Shown here: in pieces, positions 47,001 through 59,787 of the stretch
Numbering within the stretch: position 1 is the stretch's first letter
How the letters are laid out: each line of letters starts with the position of its first letter
Origin: Williamsoniiplasma luminosum
Lineage (GTDB): Bacteria > Bacillota_I > Bacilli_A > Mycoplasmatales > Mycoplasmataceae
Direction: 5' to 3'
Length of the DNA: 64,000 nt
NCBI RefSeq assembly: GCF_002803985.1
Contig: NZ_CP024963.1
Coordinates: 124,001 to 188,000 of the forward strand
Translations under genes and position numbers: made by a program
Notes under the pieces: generated by a model
What the model was told of the DNA's origin: nothing
Databases searched by the model: none
Seen by the model: only the letters and a program-made list of their open reading frames with translations

Positions 47001-47735
47001 TTAAAATAATTTAATTTTTTTGCCAATTTCATATAAAAGGATTCCTGTGGCCACACTCACATTATATGAATCAATGATTTTAGTGGATGGAATGAAGATG
47101 TTTAAATCACTATTTTTAGTTAATAAATCACTCACTCCATATTGTTCATTTCCAATTATTAAAGCTGTCTTTTGGGCAAAATCTACATCTCTAATATCTT
47201 GAGCGTTTTTGTTTAAATTTGAAGAATAAATTCAATATCCTTGTTTTTTCAATTCAGCAATCACATTATTCAAATTAGATACTTTTGAAATTTCTAAATC
47301 ATAAACACTTCCCGCACTAGTTTTAACAACTGTTGGGGTCACCATGACTTGTTTGTGATCCATAATCACAATATTTTTAACACCTAATAATGTCGCACTT
47401 CTGATAATCGCTCCAAAATTATAAGGGTCATGAATTTGATCCAAAATTAAAATTAAATCCTTATCTCTTTTTGCAAAACTATTTTTAATTTCACCAAAAG
47501 GTTTGTAATTATATTCCTTGACTTCAGCAATCACATTTTGGTGATTAACAACTTCATCAAACATTTTGTTTAAATCAATTTCATTTTTTTTAATAACTTT
47601 GATATTAAATTCATTGATGTTGTTATTGCCATCAAATTCATTGATGTTTTTAACATAAATGAATTTGATCATTTTTGGATGCTTATTTAAGAATTCTTCA
47701 ACTGCATGTTTTCCATAAATTAAATTTGGTTTCAT
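47001..47735 (-). CDS. rlmB: 23S rRNA (guanosine-2'-O-) methyltransferase, RlmB/TrmH family
   Basis: 244 residues. SPOUT-fold motifs: LILDQIHDPYNFGAIIRSA, IIGNEQYGVS, and SYNVSVATGILLYE. The family transfers methyl from S-adenosylmethionine to a ribose 2'-OH. TGA is Trp once. Its ATG overlaps the cysS stop (TAATG), so it is translationally coupled. Confidence 0.92.
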
Positions 47736-49060
47736 TACATTAACCCTTTCTTTTCTAATTTAGCTCTCAGCACATCGGCCTGTTCAAATTTTTTATCCAA
47801 AATTAATTGATTTCATTTTTTTAACTTAATTTCATCAGCTTCTTTGATTTCAACATTTAGAAGATCTGTAAAACCCAATGTTTCCAAGATGTGTTTTAAT
47901 TGACCGAATAAAGTGAAGATACAGTCAAAATGCACTTTTTGATTGACTAGTTGATTAATATGTTTTATCAATTCTTCAATGATTGACAAAACTAAACTTG
48001 TATTTAAATCATTATCCATTGCTTGTTCAAAATCTTTTACATAATTTTTGATATTTGATTTTTCGATTCTTTCAAAAATTGTTTTTGAAAGAATAACTTT
48101 TTTTCTTAAATTTTCTAACTTATCAAAGAATTTTTTCGCTTGCTCAATTAAATCATCAGTTAAATTTAGTGGCTGTTTGTAATTTGTTGATAAAAAAATT
48201 CATCTTAAAATGTTAGCGTTATATTCTTTGATAAAGTCTTTGACTAAAAAAACATTTCCGATTGATTTGCTCATTTTTTGGTCATTCAAATTTAAATGCC
48301 CATTGTGCATTCAAATGCATGAGAGTTCTTTTTGATTATGAGCTAAATATTGAATTCTTTCATTTTCATGATGTGGAAATTTTAAATCAATTCCCCCAGA
48401 GTGAATATCGATTGTTTTCCCATTAAAATAATCTTCTATCAACAATGCACATTCTGTGTGTCATCCTGGTCGACCTTCACCAAAAGGAGAATTTCAGGTT
48501 TTTCCAACATTGGTTTTTTTTCACAAACTAAAATCTAAAGGGTTTTTCTTTTTAAGATCAATTTCAACTCTTTCACCACTGATTAATTCTTCTGGTTTTC
48601 GACCAGATAATTCACCATATTCTGGTTTTCATTTGTTAATCGCGAAATAAACATCCCCATCAACATTATAAGCATATCCTTGCTCAATTAAGTCATTGAT
48701 AAAAATGATCATTTTATCAATGTGCTTGCTAATCGGTTCTAATTTATTTGGCATGAAAATGTTCAAAGATTTTAAATCATCAAGATATGCTTTTGTATAA
48801 AATTTAGAAATTTCTTTTTCGGTTTTATTTTCTTCAATCGCTTTGGCAATAATTTTGTCATCAATATCTGTGATGTTTTGCAAATAGTCAACTGTGATGT
48901 TTTTGCTTTTTAAAAATCGCACTAAAACATCCATTAAGATTGCTGGGCGAGCATTACCAATATGGATGTAGTTGTAAACTGTAGGACCGCAAGAATAAAT
49001 TGTTACAGCTTTTTGCTGTAACAAACTTTTATTTCTTGTTAAGGAATTATATATTTTCAT
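47735..49060 (-). CDS. cysS: Cysteinyl-tRNA synthetase
   Basis: 441 residues. The HIGH motif is HIGNARP, KMSKS is intact ([11 protein letters not shown]), and the zinc ligands include CGPTVYN and HTECALL. TGA Trp occurs at several sites. Preceded by the ECF S component (11 bases). Coupled to rlmB, as in many Firmicutes. Confidence 0.97.
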
Positions 49061-49071
49061 TTAATCCTTTC

Positions 49072-49980
49072 TTATTTTTTTAGAATTGGACGCATTACAT
49101 AAAAGACTGTTGACAACACGGTTGCATTAAACGCGATTTTAACTGGTGTTTGTAATAATCGAACTATAACCATTGAACTATAACCACCTTGATAGTCAGG
49201 AATTCCAAAAATTTCAGAATCTCCCCAAGATGCTAGTAAAATAGTTGCCAGTGTTTCGGTCACGACGCACAACAAAACTATTGGTAAAATGATTTCTAAT
49301 CATTTTCCTTTTTTTAGACCAATTAAAACAAATGAAAAGATCCAAACCATAATTAAGGTAGCACCCATCATTATTAAAAACATTGATGGCACTAGTTTTG
49401 CAGGAATGTTAATTCCAAAGAAAACAGCATCTTTTTGATCACTATTGATTGTGATTGCTCACATCACAGCTGTGAAAATGATTGTATAAAGATTAATTAA
49501 TGAAAATGTTCATCATTTATTTTTACCTTTTAATTTGGTTGTATAAGACATAATTCCAGCTCAAAAACCAAAAGAAATAGCAACAAACAAGTAAGCGATG
49601 TGAATATATGAAGGAATAAAAATTATACATAATCCTTCAGTTACAATTCCGACAATAAACCCAACGATTGGTCCAAAAAACATTCCCGTAATTTTAATCA
49701 TAATTCCACTAAAGGCAATTCTGATCGGAGGAAAAACCGTCACTGGTAGAGTCATTGAAATGACGACCGTAATTGACACCGATACCGCAACCATCATTGC
49801 AATATAAGTTATATTTTTAGTTGTAAATTTAAGTCCGTTGTATGGTAATTGTCTAGATTTTCGATAATTATAATAGAGCGCTGATGTTAAAAAAAACAAA
49901 AACGCACTTAGTAATGTAAAACCAGCAGTAGCATAAGCCATATTCGTGTCTTTTAATAAGAAATTGCTTATTTCGCCCAT
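49072..49980 (-). CDS. ECF transporter substrate-binding (S) component
   Basis: 302 residues with about six to seven transmembrane segments; TGA as Trp. The IRIAFSGIMIKITGMFFGP-type segment and GFIVGIVTEGLCI resemble vitamin S components (folate class among them). AAGGAA precedes ATG 49980. ATPase and T components are not in the window. Specificity unknown. Confidence 0.78.
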
Positions 49981-49991
49981 ATCTGTTCCTT

Positions 49992-50651
49992 CTATTTTTC
50001 TCAATTGATTTCCGTTTTATTAAGTTTCCTTAATTCACAATTGATTTTTGAAAATGGTTTTGTCCCTTTAAAAAATTTTTCATAACTAAATGGCGATGGA
50101 TGGCCAAACTCTAATTTAATATTGTTACTACTAAATTTTAAAGTATTATATGTCTTTTTTGCTCAATTCCCAAATAAAACATATATATAAATAGTACTAT
50201 TTTTATTTAAAAATTTTAAACAATTATTCATAAATTTTTCTCAACCGAAATTTGCATGAGATCCCGGTCTTGATTCACTGACTGTTAAAGTTGAATTAAT
50301 TAAGAAAACTCCTTGTTTTACCCAACCTGATAAATCGTTATTTTCGAAGTGATCAATCGCTAAATCAGCTTTTAATTCTTTGAAAATATTTCTTAAACTT
50401 GGTGGAGTTTTTACAGCATTTGAAGTTGAAAAAGCAATCCCGTTTGCTTGATTTTTCCCATGATATGGATCTTGTCCAATGATAATAACTTTAACCTCAT
50501 CAGGTTTGATCAAATCAAAGATTTTAAAAATATTTTCTTCAGCCGGATAAATGGTGTTATGAATTTTTTCTTCTTCAATCTTTGCCATTAATTCTTGAAA
50601 ATATAGTTGTTTTTTTTCTTCTTCAAAAAATTCATTTCATTCTTTTAACAC
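49992..50651 (-). CDS. ung: Uracil-DNA glycosylase
   Basis: 219 residues; removes uracil from DNA in base-excision repair. Catalytic GQDPYHG and the minor-groove loop GHPSPFS are present. The start is GTG at 50651 with GGGGGG upstream, 21 codons before the first ATG, because the extra residues (LKEWNEFFEEEKKQ) match the family. TGA as Trp. It follows the lipoprotein terminator. Confidence 0.95.
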
Positions 50652-50670
50652 ATGACCCCCCTAAATTAAA

Positions 50671-50692
50671 AAATGTAGATTGACTCTACATT
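50671..50692 (-). terminator. Terminator after the lipoprotein gene
   Basis: AATGTAGA/TCTACATT around five bases; T6 follows on the minus strand. Confidence 0.75.
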
Positions 50693-50702
50693 AATTATTT
50701 TA

Positions 50703-52010
50703 TTATGCTTTTGTAATATTTAATTCAGTCAATTTAATATTACTAAATAAACCTTGTCCTGGTTTAATATCTTTATTACCATCTTTAATGAAGTTATGTT
50801 GATCGTTAAATTGATATCCAACAAAAGTTCACTTAGCAAAGTATGTTTTGGTTGTTGAACCATCTTTTGCTTTTAGATTAGCTTCTTTAATGATTGGTCT
50901 AAAAACTGGCTTCATTCCACTAAATGTTGTTTTTACATTATATTTCTCAGCTTGTTCGTTTTTACTGTCCGTTGTAAATTTATAGTTAATTGTGATTGAA
51001 GTTTCATCTCCTAAGAAGAATTGCCCATCTTTAGGATTTCACTTATGAATTGTCTTATCTTCTTTTTTTTCAGTAGATTTTTCGATAATAATTCAATCAA
51101 CTTGAACATCTTTAGGGTTTGCTTCTGCAGGTTTTTCTATTGTTGGTTTTTCAATTACTTTAACATGTGTTGTTGGTAATTTACCACCAAAAATAAATTG
51201 GTTAAATGGTTTAGATTTGTCTTGACCGACTTTTTCAATTTTTTCTTTATAGTCAATACCCGTATTAACATCTTCAAATTCTTTAAGGGTTTCTGATACA
51301 GGTTCATTTATCTCTGCACTTTCACCTTCTACTTTAGAAGTGAACTCAACCACTTTAGAATCCATTAAGCTAATTTTTGGGTTATCAGTTTTAGAAATAT
51401 GTTGTTCAGTTCAACTTGAATCTTGTAAATTTGAATCTAGACCTAAAAAATTTTTAACAAAGTCTGCTCCAGCACTATCAGGTGTTCCGAAAGCTTTTTC
51501 TGCAAGATCTCACGCTGCTTTAGCAGCATCTGCTGTTAAATCTTCTCTTTTAACTTTATGTAATCAATATAAACCACCAATTGAAGAAATATTTGTTTTC
51601 TTAAATTTATTATAAAAGTCTAATGGCTTCTCACCTTGTGTTTTTTCTCATCTATAAATCCCATGAACGGCTGCGGTTTTACTTTCATCATCAGCATCAG
51701 CTCCAATTAAAAGTTCATTATATTGGCTAAAACGGTTTTTATCATTAATAAAAGCTGGGGTTAAACTTAGTAAGTTTCTTAGTCTTGCAATAGTATTATC
51801 AAAAGCGACTGATTTATCTCCTAAAAAATTACCTTGAAAGGCTTTAACTCGATCTGCGTCATTGTATTCGCTTCAGTTTCCTTCATTGGGAACAAAATCA
51901 CCATCAAATTTAATTGGGACTTTATGAACTGGAACTTCACAAGAAACAACAGTTAGAGCTGCTGAACTAGTCACAGTAAGCCCCATCAAAATTGAAAGTA
52001 TTTTCTTCAT
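50703..52010 (-). CDS. Lipoprotein of unknown function
   Basis: 435 residues. The signal peptide MKKILSILMGLTVTSSAALT runs into VVSC, a Mollicute-style lipobox, so the Cys near residue 25 is the likely lipid anchor. The rest is soluble, Lys/Glu-rich and helical, with TGA as Trp. No enzymatic motif. Surface-exposed, monocistronic. Confidence 0.82.
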
Positions 52011-52061
52011 TTCTATCCCCTTTTCATTTAAATAACTATTATATTATACACATTTTATTTT

Positions 52062-53429
52062 TTAGTTGCTTAAATCTATGAATTTACCAAATTGCATGTT
52101 AAATGATAATTTAACATTTCCAGTTGGTCCGTTACGGTGTTTTGCAATAATTAGCTCCGTATCTTGCATCTTTTTGTCATTAAAATCTTTTTTAGTATCG
52201 TAGTATTCTTCACGATATAAAAACATTACCATGTCGGCATCTTGTTCAATCGCCCCAGAATCACGAAGATCAGACAGCATTGGTCTTTTGTCTTCACGTT
52301 TTTCCACTGAACGTGATAATTGTGATAAACAAATAATCGGAATCCCAATATCACGAGCAATTCTTTTTAATTGACGTGAGATATTAGAGATTTCGTTTTG
52401 ACGATCAGTTCCATTTGAACCAGGTGTTGAGATCAATTGTAAATAATCAATCACACATAAATTGATGTCTTCATCTCTTTTTAATTTATGTAATCTTGAT
52501 TGGATTTGTTGGATTGTAACCCCTGGTGTATCATCAATAAATATTTTTGTTGTTTGTAAGCGGTCATTGGCTTTATGAATGTTTTCTCACTCAAATTGAG
52601 AAATATTTTTTCCCTTTTGCAATTTTTTATAATCAATTTGAGATGACATTGACAGAATTCGATTTGTCAATTGTTCTTTTGGCATCTCAATTGAAAAAAT
52701 TGCAATACTGTTCTTTTTATTATTCTTTTTAGAAATTGAGGCATTATAAGCCAAATTCAAGGCAAACGCAGTTTTTCCCATTGATGGACGAGCAGCAAGG
52801 ATTACTAAGTCACCAGGTTGAAATCCTAAGGTCATTTCATCAAGATTACGAAACCCTGAAGGTACTCCTAATAATGTTTCTGTTTGTTTTTCAAGTTCTT
52901 GCATTTTTTTCAGAACTTTGTCCATTGTTACCCCAATTACTTCAACGTTATTTTTGTTGTTTGCTAAGTCTAAAGATAATAATTCGGTTTGGGCTTTGTT
53001 TATCACTTCTTCAAGATCGGGATTGGTTAAACGTTCTTTTTCAATATTTTTTAATTTTTGTTCAAATTTACGAGCAATTGATTTACGATAAACAATTGAA
53101 ATCATTGATTCTAAATCAGCATCAGTCACAAATTTATCACTAATTTCAGAAATTGAATCAACTCCTCCAGCTTGTTCTAATTTTTTTTGATTATCTAATT
53201 CATCAACGATTGTGATTGATGAAATTTCTTTAGAATTTGAATTTAATTCGACGATCGCTTTGAAAATTAATTTGTGTGATGACACAAAAAAATCATCAAC
53301 AGTTAGTGATGAAAAAATATCTGGCAAAGCGTTTGGCGAGTGCATTGCAATCGCCAAAATCGCTTCTTCAGCTTCGTTTAAATTTTCTACTTCTTTATCT
53401 ATTACCGGATTATTCATTTTGTTTTCCAT
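52062..53429 (-). CDS. dnaB: Replicative DNA helicase DnaB
   Basis: 455 residues. N-terminal domain (NLNEAEEAILAIAMHSPNAL), then the RecA-fold motor with Walker A RPSMGKTAFALNLAYN, the arginine-finger region (RSVEKREDKRPMLSDLRDSG) and AKHRNGPTG. TGA is Trp once. Fifty-five bases after rplI; the site before ATG 53429 is weak, so an in-frame ATG four codons later is an option. Confidence 0.97.
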
Positions 53430-53483
53430 TCAAGTCTAATAATATTTTATATGATTTTTTGTGGAGCCAACAAAAAAGAACCA

Positions 53484-53927
53484 TTAAGCTGGTTCAATGT
53501 TAATTTTTAATTTTGCAATTATCGAATGATGTAATTTGATTTCTAGTTGGTAAGAACCAACTTTTTTTAAAGAATCGTGGTCTTTAATTTTTCTTTTATC
53601 AACTTCGATTTTGTGTTCTTCTTTTAAAATGTTGACAATTTGAGCATCAGTAATTTGACCAAATGCTTTATCATTTTTAACTTCAAGATGAAATGTTAAA
53701 ACTAGTTCTTCAAGTTGTTTTTTTAATAATTCAGTTTCACCTTTATCTAAAGCATCTTCTTCTTTTTCAATTTTGATTTTAGTATTTAAAGACTTGATTG
53801 ATCCTTGGGTTGCTAATTTAACTAGCCCTTTTGGGATCAGGAAATTTGTGGCGTATCCGTCAGATACGTTTTTGATTTCATCCTTTTTTCCTTGTCCTTT
53901 GACATCTTGTAAAAATATAACTTTCAT
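53484..53927 (-). CDS. rplI: 50S ribosomal protein L9
   Basis: 147 residues; the N-terminal domain [18 protein letters not shown] and [14 protein letters not shown] are typical, and the long connecting helix is Lys/Glu-rich. No TGA. Confidence 0.97.
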   Translation of the reverse strand: MKVIFLQDVKGQGKKDEIKNVSDGYATNFLIPKGLVKLATQGSIKSLNTKIKIEKEEDALDKGETELLKKQLEELVLTFHLEVKNDKAFGQITDAQIVNILKEEHKIEVDKRKIKDHDSLKKVGSYQLEIKLHHSIIAKLKINIEPA

Positions 53928-53978
53928 AAGTACCTCTTACTATTATTTTATAGAATAAATTTCTGAAACAAAAATAAA

Positions 53979-54007
53979 AAAACTTATTAATTGAATTAAT
54001 AAGTTTT
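53979..54007 (-). terminator. Terminator after rpsR
   Basis: 14-base complementary arms (53979-53992, 53994-54007) with T-rich sequence on the minus strand; it separates the rpsF operon from rplI. Confidence 0.75.
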
Positions 54008-54018
54008 GATAATATTTG

Positions 54019-54243
54019 TTATTCAACGATGTATGGTAATAATCCCATTTGACGTGAACGTTTAATTGCTAATGCTAAAACTCTTTGATCTTTTGGAGAT
54101 GTTCCAGTAACTCTTCTTGGAAGAATTTGTCCATTTCCTGAAATAAATTTTTTCAATAATTCTAGATCTTTATAATCGATATATTTAATATTGTTTTTAG
54201 CAAAGAAATTAACTTTTTTACGTCTTTTAATGATTTTTTTCAT
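54019..54243 (-). CDS. rpsR: 30S ribosomal protein S18
   Basis: 74 residues; pairs with S6 on the platform. [12 protein letters not shown] and [20 protein letters not shown] are typical; the usual N-terminal cysteines are absent. Confidence 0.97.
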   Translation of the reverse strand: MKKIIKRRKKVNFFAKNNIKYIDYKDLELLKKFISGNGQILPRRVTGTSPKDQRVLALAIKRSRQMGLLPYIVE

Positions 54244-54261
54244 AGTTAATGCCCTTTCTGA

Positions 54262-54684
54262 TTAATCTCATAAAATAGAGTCTTCGATAGTTTGATTATC
54301 GTTTTGGGGCTCTTCAATCTTTTGGTTTTGTGATTGTTGATTAGAAGGTTTGTATGCTTGGGTTTCATTGTTTCGCGATGATTTAGACTCAAGAAATTCT
54401 ACACGGTCAGCATTGATATTGACAATACTTTCATACTTTCCATTGTCTTGTTTTGAACGCACAGAAATTCTGCCTGTAACTCCAACTAAACTTCCTTTTT
54501 TAAGGTAGTTTGTCATTTGGATAGCATTGTTATCTCATGCGATGCATGGGATAAATTGTGTGTGTTCTCCATCTTTTCTAAATTCAGAAACAGCAACTGT
54601 AAAGCCAACAAATTTTGTTCCATTGGCTGAGTCACGTAATTCTAAATCATTGGTAATTCTTCCGATTAATGATACTTGGTTCAT
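54262..54684 (-). CDS. ssb: Single-stranded DNA-binding protein
   Basis: 140 residues: OB fold (MNQVSLIGRITNDLELR, FVGFTVAVSEF), then a Gln/Asn-rich linker and an acidic tip EDSILWD, the usual partner-docking peptide with Trp from TGA in place of the usual Pro-Phe. Between rpsF and rpsR. Confidence 0.95.
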
Positions 54685-54704
54685 TCTAATAACCCCCTCT
54701 ATTT

Positions 54705-55607
54705 TTATTTATTAAGTTTTGTAGCAACTGACTTCATGTATTTGATTAATTCTTTTTTAGTCATATCACGTAAGTTTGCTTGGTGAATTTTTGCTTCACT
54801 TTCTGGTGCTAAAGCTCTTAAAGAATTGGCGTGTTTTTGTAATTCACTTCTTAATTCTGTAATGGCATCAGATCCGTCTAATTTAGCTCTTTCTTCAGTT
54901 GACATTTGTGCTTTTTTAGCTTTTGCTTCTGCACGAGCTTTGATAATTTTTTCTTTATCAGCTTCTTCAGTTGCTGCTGCTAATGCTTTTTCATGTGCTT
55001 CACGTTCTAATCTGTCTGCTTCTTCATGTTTTTTTAATTCAGCAGCATATTTTTCTTGCATACGTACAACGTAGGCGTGTGAGTCCTCTGATGATGATTT
55101 TTCGTCAGCAGGTTTTGCCAAACCAGCAGGTTTGTCAGCTCTTGGTCCACTAAAATCTTTATTAAATCTTGGTTTATATTCACCTCTGTCTTTGTTAAAG
55201 TCTTTGTTATCTTTATTTCACTCTCTTTTAACAAAAGGTTTTTTGAAGTCTCTTTTCTCACGACGTTCTTCTTCATATTTTGTCATGTCAGTTTTTGACA
55301 TTTTTGTTGTTTGTTCATAGTTTTGTAAATTTTCAGTATTTAAAACTAATGTACGAACAACGTTTTTGTCAATTCCTGTCACACGCTCAAATTCAGCAAC
55401 TGCTGATGATGTTGTTTCAACGATAACAACAACGTAATATCCTTTTTTCTTGTGATTGATTTCATAAGCAAAATTCATTAATCCTCATTCTGAGCTTTCA
55501 ATGATTTTTCCTTCTGAAGTCAAGATACCGTTTAGTTTATTAATAACTTCTTGTGTATCTTTTACATCTTGATCAAGGATATACATAATTTCATATTTTC
55601 TTTTCAT
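54705..55607 (-). CDS. rpsF: 30S ribosomal protein S6 with long C-terminal extension
   Basis: 300 residues, against about 100 usual. The first 95 match S6 (YEIMYILDQDV, GYYVVVIVETTSSAVAEFER), followed by about 200 charged residues rich in Lys, Glu, Ala and Asp, with helices such as AAELKKHEEADRLEREAHEK. TGA as Trp at several places. Extended S6 proteins are known from other Mollicutes. ATG 55607, with AGGAGG upstream. Confidence 0.93.
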
Positions 55608-55652
55608 AATGTATAAATCTCCTCCTTATGGTCTTTGGACATTTCTGCCAAG

Positions 55653-55675
55653 GAGTTAATCCGTGTAATTAACTC
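55653..55675 (-). promoter_or_regulatory. Hairpin in the rpsF leader, possible S6:S18 site
   Basis: On the minus strand GAGTTAAT/ATTAACTC, eight base pairs, closes a TACACGG loop. rpsF leaders in many bacteria carry an S6:S18-binding stem with a CCG/CGG-type loop; this fits by position. Confidence 0.45.
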
Positions 55676-55820
55676 GTTTAATATTATAGCATAGCAAGCA
55701 TTATTATCATTTAGATTTATATAAATTCCACCATTTTGTACATGAATTGTTGGAAGGAAAGCAAGTTTAAAACCTGCTTTTTGTTATAATGTGAATAGAG
55801 AAAAACGAAGAGGTGAAGTT

Positions 55821-56492
55821 ATGAATAAATGAAATGAATCATTTTTAATTGCCAAAAAAAATTTAAAGAAAAACATATATTCCCTTTCACAATTCGAAGG
55901 GATAAACGCGACGATTCCTGAAACTGAGACAATTTTAGAAGTTGGTAAATCTAGAGGTGTTGATGAATTTGATATTAATATTATCTTAAATTTGAAAAGA
56001 GCTTGAAACTATATTCTTAATAACCCCACTTCTTATATTGATGATGAATATATAAAAGAGATAAATGCTATAGTTGCTAGAAACCAATCTTTAAGTGCGG
56101 GCAATTTCAGAGGAAAAGATAATTTTGTAAGCGTTTTTGGAGTCAAAGAAGAAATAAAACCTTTAACAGACGAAGAAAGATGTGCTTATTTAAAAGAGAT
56201 AAATAATATCAAAAACCCCAAAGAAAGAGCTTTAGAGTATCTTGTTTTTGGAATAACATCTCAAATGTTTTGAGATGGTAATAAAAGAACTTCTTTTCTA
56301 ATGTCTAACGCCATCTTAATAAATGAAAACATAGGTGTGCTTAATATAGACCTAGATGATCTTGATTTGTTCAATAAATCTTTGTCCAATTATTACAATG
56401 AAAAAAATGAGGATAATAAAAATATCCTATTACGCGTATTAGAACAAAATATAGAATATAGTTCTGAATATGCAAATGATTTAGAACTATAA
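55821..56492 (+). CDS. Fic-family protein with altered active site
   Basis: 223 residues, TGA as Trp three times. GAGGTGAAG precedes ATG 55821; an extended -10 (TGTTATAAT) lies at 55785-55793. The N-terminal SLSQFEGIN resembles the inhibitory-helix motif but with Leu for the usual first Ser/Thr. LSAGNFRGKDNFVSVFG is typical of Fic proteins. The active-site motif reads QMFWDGNKRTSF: the GNKRT nucleotide loop remains but the catalytic His of HPFxDGN is Gln. It is therefore probably an inactive or differently active Fic, or an inhibitor. It diverges from rpsF. Confidence 0.75.
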
Positions 56493-56724
56493 AAAAATAT
56501 TATTTAACAAGAGATAGTTTGTAATGGCTGAAAAAGTGCGTTAACTTAAAGACCTCCAAAACATAAATTTACATTTACTTTTGGGGCATTTCTATTTACC
56601 TTTGACATTAGATTTAAATAAATTACCTTTAAAAAAGTTTTTATACAGAAATGTGATCATGAACTTATTTAATATAAGTCTGGACAATCATAGCCAATAG
56701 CGCTTCGTGCTGTTTTCTGTTTTA

Positions 56725-56829
56725 AAAATAAAAAGTGTTAGTTTTTCAACTAACACTTTGCCTAAGATGCCACGTACTTAGATTACGCTTAAAACTCAAA
56801 AGTTTATTTGGCGTTTCTTCAAGGTCTTC
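56725..56829 (-). ncRNA. Unassigned leftward small RNA
   Basis: An extended -10 (TGCTAAAAT on the minus strand, 56844-56836) is followed by about 105 bases ending in a long terminator hairpin (AAAGTGTTAGTTT region, 56732-56759) and T-rich sequence. Internal stems: ACGC/GCGT closing an AAACT/AGTTT hairpin, and CTAAG/CTTAG. Nothing is encoded. It shares the same -10 sequence with the RNA candidate at 38551. Family unknown. Confidence 0.5.
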
Positions 56830-56900
56830 ATAAGTATTTTAGCACTTTAAAATAGGAAAAATGAATAAGGGGTAAATTAAGTGGGAAAGTGATTTTAAAA

Positions 56901-56923
56901 AAACAGAAGTCGAGCTTCTGTTT
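56901..56923 (-). terminator. Terminator after lysS
   Basis: AAACAGAAG/CTTCTGTTT around five bases, followed by T8 on the minus strand. Confidence 0.8.
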
Positions 56924-56940
56924 AAATATTAAATTATTGA

Positions 56941-58429
<1,489 letters not shown>

Positions 58430-58443
<14 letters not shown>

Positions 58444-59422
58444 TTTTTTCTTCTCTTTCATATTGATTAATCAAACTTATTACATCTTGCAAACTTTCGA
58501 TTTTGTTCGCTTGTTCTTTAAGACTATTAGTTGATTTGGTTTTTACTAGAACATCAAAATATCAAGTGAGATGTTTTCTAAACTCTCTCATTGCTCATTC
58601 TTCTGTTTTTAAGTCTATTAACATTTTAGCATGTTCTAAAACAGTTTCTTTCCATTCTTTAAAACTTGGTTTAGCAAGTTCTTGTCCGGTTTCAAAAAAA
58701 TAATTACATTGTTCAAAAATTCATGGGTTTCCTTGGCAACCTCTTGAAATCATCACAGCATCACAACCAGTTTCATCCAACATTTTTTTACCCGATTTTG
58801 CATCAACAACATCCCCATTACCAATCACAGGAATTTTGACAGCATCTTTAACTTCTTTGATTTTTTCTCAATCAGCATGGCCGGTATAAAAATCATTTCT
58901 GGTTCTTCCATGAACAGTAATTGCACTAGCCCCAGCTTTTTCAATTAGCTTTGCAACCTCAACAGCATTCACACTATCTTTGTCTCAACCTAAACGGATT
59001 TTAGCAGTTACAGGTTTGCTTGTGTTTTCAACAACAGCTTTGACAATATCATGGATTAAATCTGGAGTTTTCAACAAAGCTGAACCTGATTCAGATCTAA
59101 TAGCGACTTTGGGGGCTGGACATCCGATGTTTAAATCAATGATGTCGCAATCAACATTTTTATCCATTCACTGAGCAGCTTTGCTAAAGGATTCGACATC
59201 ATTGCCAAAAATTTGCATACTCATCGGATGTTCTTGTTCACCAACATTTAGCATGCTAAATGTTTTTTCATTATTGTGGGCCATTCCTTCAACACTCACC
59301 ATTTCTGAGCAAACCAAAGCTGCTCCGTGTTTTTTTGAAATCATTCTAAACGCCTGATTTGAAACACCAGCCATTGGTCCTTGAATAAATTTGCCCTTAA
59401 TTTCAATATTTCCTATTTTCAT
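58430..59422 (-). CDS. tRNA-dihydrouridine synthase
   Basis: 330 residues; flavin enzyme reducing uridines in tRNA. IQGPMAGVSNQAFRM binds FMN; the catalytic Cys is in LNIGCPAPKV; VHGRTR and PVIGNGDVVD follow. DusB-like. TGA as Trp at several sites. Between the DUF1904-like gene (2-base gap) and lysS (overlap). Confidence 0.94.
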
Positions 59423-59424
59423 CT

Positions 59425-59730
59425 TTATTTCATTCTTCTTCCATTAACAAATAATTTATCATTAACATCGGTGAAAAAAACACTCACCGTATCTCCATCG
59501 TCTTTGAAAAATTCTTTTAAGTATTTAGCAAAAATTTCTTCTTTGTCTGTTCTTTGTTTTCATTCCACTTGAATGTAAATTGTTTTTTCGATGCTAAATA
59601 CTTCATCGTTTGCGAAAAGAAAAATAAGTTTGGTTGGGTGAACATTCACCATCTCACTGATATGATCGATTTCTTGATATAAATCTTCCATTCTTTTTCT
59701 TTCAATTCCACTTATTGTAATTGTTGGCAT
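59425..59730 (-). CDS. DUF1904-like small protein
   Basis: 101 residues, TGA as Trp once. AAAGGAG precedes ATG 59730. PTITISGIERKRMEDLY and the central ETIYIQ-like strand (EKTIYIQVEW) with VSVFFTDVNDKLFVNGRR recall DUF1904, a tautomerase-like family of unknown role. First gene of a dus-lysS operon. Confidence 0.6.
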
Positions 59731-59775
59731 GATTTTAGTCTCCTTTTAACTTAAATATATTGTACTTTAAAAAAC

Positions 59776-59784
59776 AAAAACCCC
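59776..59784 (-). terminator. One arm of a terminator split by the IS
   Basis: AACCCC here matches GGGGTT at 61015-61020. Without the IS and one ATA copy they form AACCCC-TAT-GGGGTTTTTG on the minus strand, ending in T-runs, a good terminator for the ABC gene at 61026. Confidence 0.7.
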
Positions 59785-59787
59785 ATA

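Larger units (their letters stand above)
56493..56940. other. Intergenic region between Fic and lysS
   Basis: About 450 bases. It contains a rightward hairpin (AGCGC/GTGCT, near 56698-56710, T-rich after it) that may end the Fic transcript, a leftward RNA candidate at 56725-56829, and the lysS terminator at 56901-56923. No frame is supported. Confidence 0.5.

Noticed and set aside
48456-48650. Rightward frame opposite cysS.
   Set aside because: Shadow of cysS, whose motifs (HIGN, KMSKS) establish the minus-strand gene.
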